The notes under the pieces: model-generated
Told to the model about the DNA's origin: nothing
The model's database searches: none
Seen by the model: only the letters and a program-made list of their open reading frames with translations
Assembly (NCBI GenBank): GCA_903925985.1
Contig: CAIYHK010000292.1
Span: forward strand, 1-6,272
DNA from: an uncultured Actinomycetes bacterium
GTDB taxonomy: Bacteria > Actinomycetota > Acidimicrobiia > Acidimicrobiales > Ilumatobacteraceae
Length of the DNA stretch: 6,272 bases
Reading direction: 5' to 3'
Part shown: in pieces, positions 5,666 to 6,272 of the stretch
Layout: every line of letters begins with the position of its first letter
Numbering within the stretch: position 1 is the first letter of the stretch
Translations under genes and position numbers: made by a program

Positions 5666-6272
5666 GTGCTCAAGAAAATCCTCATCGCCAACCGTGGAGA
5701 AATCGCAGTCCGAGTAATCAGGGCTGCCCGAGAGATGGGAATTGCCACTGTTGCGGTCTATTCAGAGCTGGACCGCAACGCGCTTCATGTCCGCCTCGCC
5801 GACGAAGCGTATGCACTTGGCGGCCAAACCGCTGCCGAGAGTTACCTGAACACCGAAGCGATTCTCGATGTCATCAAAAAGAGTGGTGCCGATGGTGTGC
5901 ACCCTGGCTACGGATTTTTCTCTGAGAATGCCGACTTCGCCCGCGCCATTACCGAGATGGGTGTTGAGTTCATCGGCCCACCCCCAGCTGCCATAGACGA
6001 AATGGGCGACAAGGTTTCGAGCCGCAAAGCAGCGCTTCGTGGTGGTGCGCCGATTGTTCCAGGCACCACGGAATTCGTAACGAGTGCGAAGGAGATCACC
6101 GAGTTCGGCAAACAGAATGGTTGGCCGATCGCCATCAAGGCCGCCTACGGCGGTGGTGGTCGCGGCATGAAGGTTGTGAACAGTGCCGAAGAAGTGAAAG
6201 AAGCAATGGAATCCGCTCAGCGTGAATCCAAAGCATTCTTTGGTCGCGACGAGATTTACCTTGAGCGCTACC
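5666..6272 (+). CDS. Acyl-CoA carboxylase alpha subunit, biotin carboxylase part (N-terminal 202 codons, cut by right edge)
   Basis: Biotin carboxylase subunit of an acetyl-/propionyl-CoA carboxylase. It uses ATP and bicarbonate to carboxylate biotin, supplying malonyl- or methylmalonyl-CoA for lipid synthesis or propionate metabolism. The frame is open from GTG 5666 to the window edge. The N-terminal domain starts [20 protein letters not shown] (3-22), followed by [10 protein letters not shown] (79-88), FIGPPP (102-107) and GDK with K116. The ATP-grasp domain begins with [16 protein letters not shown] (154-169), giving K158 and the glycine-rich loop; the segment ends near EIYLERY (196-202). 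K116 and K158 fall where E. coli AccC has its ATP-binding lysines. An in-frame TAG at 5657 makes GTG 5666 the first usable start; no Shine-Dalgarno precedes it. In Actinobacteria such genes usually encode AccA fused to a C-terminal BCCP domain (AccA3-like), but that part is outside the window, so a stand-alone AccC cannot be excluded. Confidence 0.95.
   Translation, partial: MLKKILIANRGEIAVRVIRAAREMGIATVAVYSELDRNALHVRLADEAYALGGQTAAESYLNTEAILDVIKKSGADGVHPGYGFFSENADFARAITEMGVEFIGPPPAAIDEMGDKVSSRKAALRGGAPIVPGTTEFVTSAKEITEFGKQNGWPIAIKAAYGGGGRGMKVVNSAEEVKEAMESAQRESKAFFGRDEIYLERY

Noticed and set aside
5647..5748. N-terminal extension of the birA frame (34 extra residues)
   Set aside because: It is the reverse strand of the conserved ANRGEIAVR region of biotin carboxylase, and class I BirA proteins have about 260 residues, as obtained from ATG 5646.

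Overview
This is a compact, fully genic stretch of bacterial chromosome. The organism is most likely an actinomycetote. The evidence is a mycothiol-conjugate-amidase-type hydrolase (mycothiol is an actinobacterial thiol), a biotin carboxylase of the acyl-CoA carboxylase type next to birA, an actinobacterial-style LytR-CpsA-Psr (LCP) protein, and start codons (two or three of them GTG) that lack Shine-Dalgarno sequences. Base composition looks mid-range by eye rather than strongly GC-rich, so an uncultivated aquatic actinobacterial lineage is plausible; that last step is inference.

Layout from left to right. (i) Minus strand, reading out of the left edge: an mca-like amidase gene (72-1019), whose stop codon overlaps by 4 bp the start of an unrecognised gene cut by the edge (1-75). 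(ii) Plus strand: a lipoprotein of the PEBP/YbhB-like family (1060-1704), divergent from mca with 40 bp between start codons. A large cytoplasmic PAS-PAS-GGDEF-EAL c-di-GMP signalling protein (1748-3835) follows 43 bp later. (iii) Minus strand: a class I biotin-protein ligase, birA (4864-5646), followed 55 bp downstream by an LCP ligase gene (3801-4808), whose 3' end overlaps the GGDEF-EAL gene tail-to-tail by 35 bp. (iv) Plus strand: the N-terminal 202 codons of a biotin carboxylase / acyl-CoA carboxylase alpha subunit (5666 to the right edge), head-to-head with birA and only 19 bp from its start.

The functional themes are acyl-CoA carboxylation and its biotinylation (birA with the carboxylase, probably its substrate), cell-envelope assembly (the LCP protein), thiol-based detoxification (Mca) and second-messenger turnover (GGDEF-EAL). 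The birA/LCP/carboxylase cluster loosely resembles the Mycobacterium tuberculosis Rv3267-Rv3285 region. No intergenic gap exceeds 60 bp. I saw no RNA genes, insertion sequences, CRISPR repeats, prophage or attachment sites.

I found no convincing undescribed system; this looks like core chromosome. The most useful oddities are altered active-site motifs in the EAL domain (Asp for Glu in the E-x-T-E motif, AEWVTT for AEGVET), loss of several canonical ligand-pocket residues in the PEBP-like lipoprotein, and TANNNT-like -10 hexamers placed so that transcripts of several genes could be leaderless.
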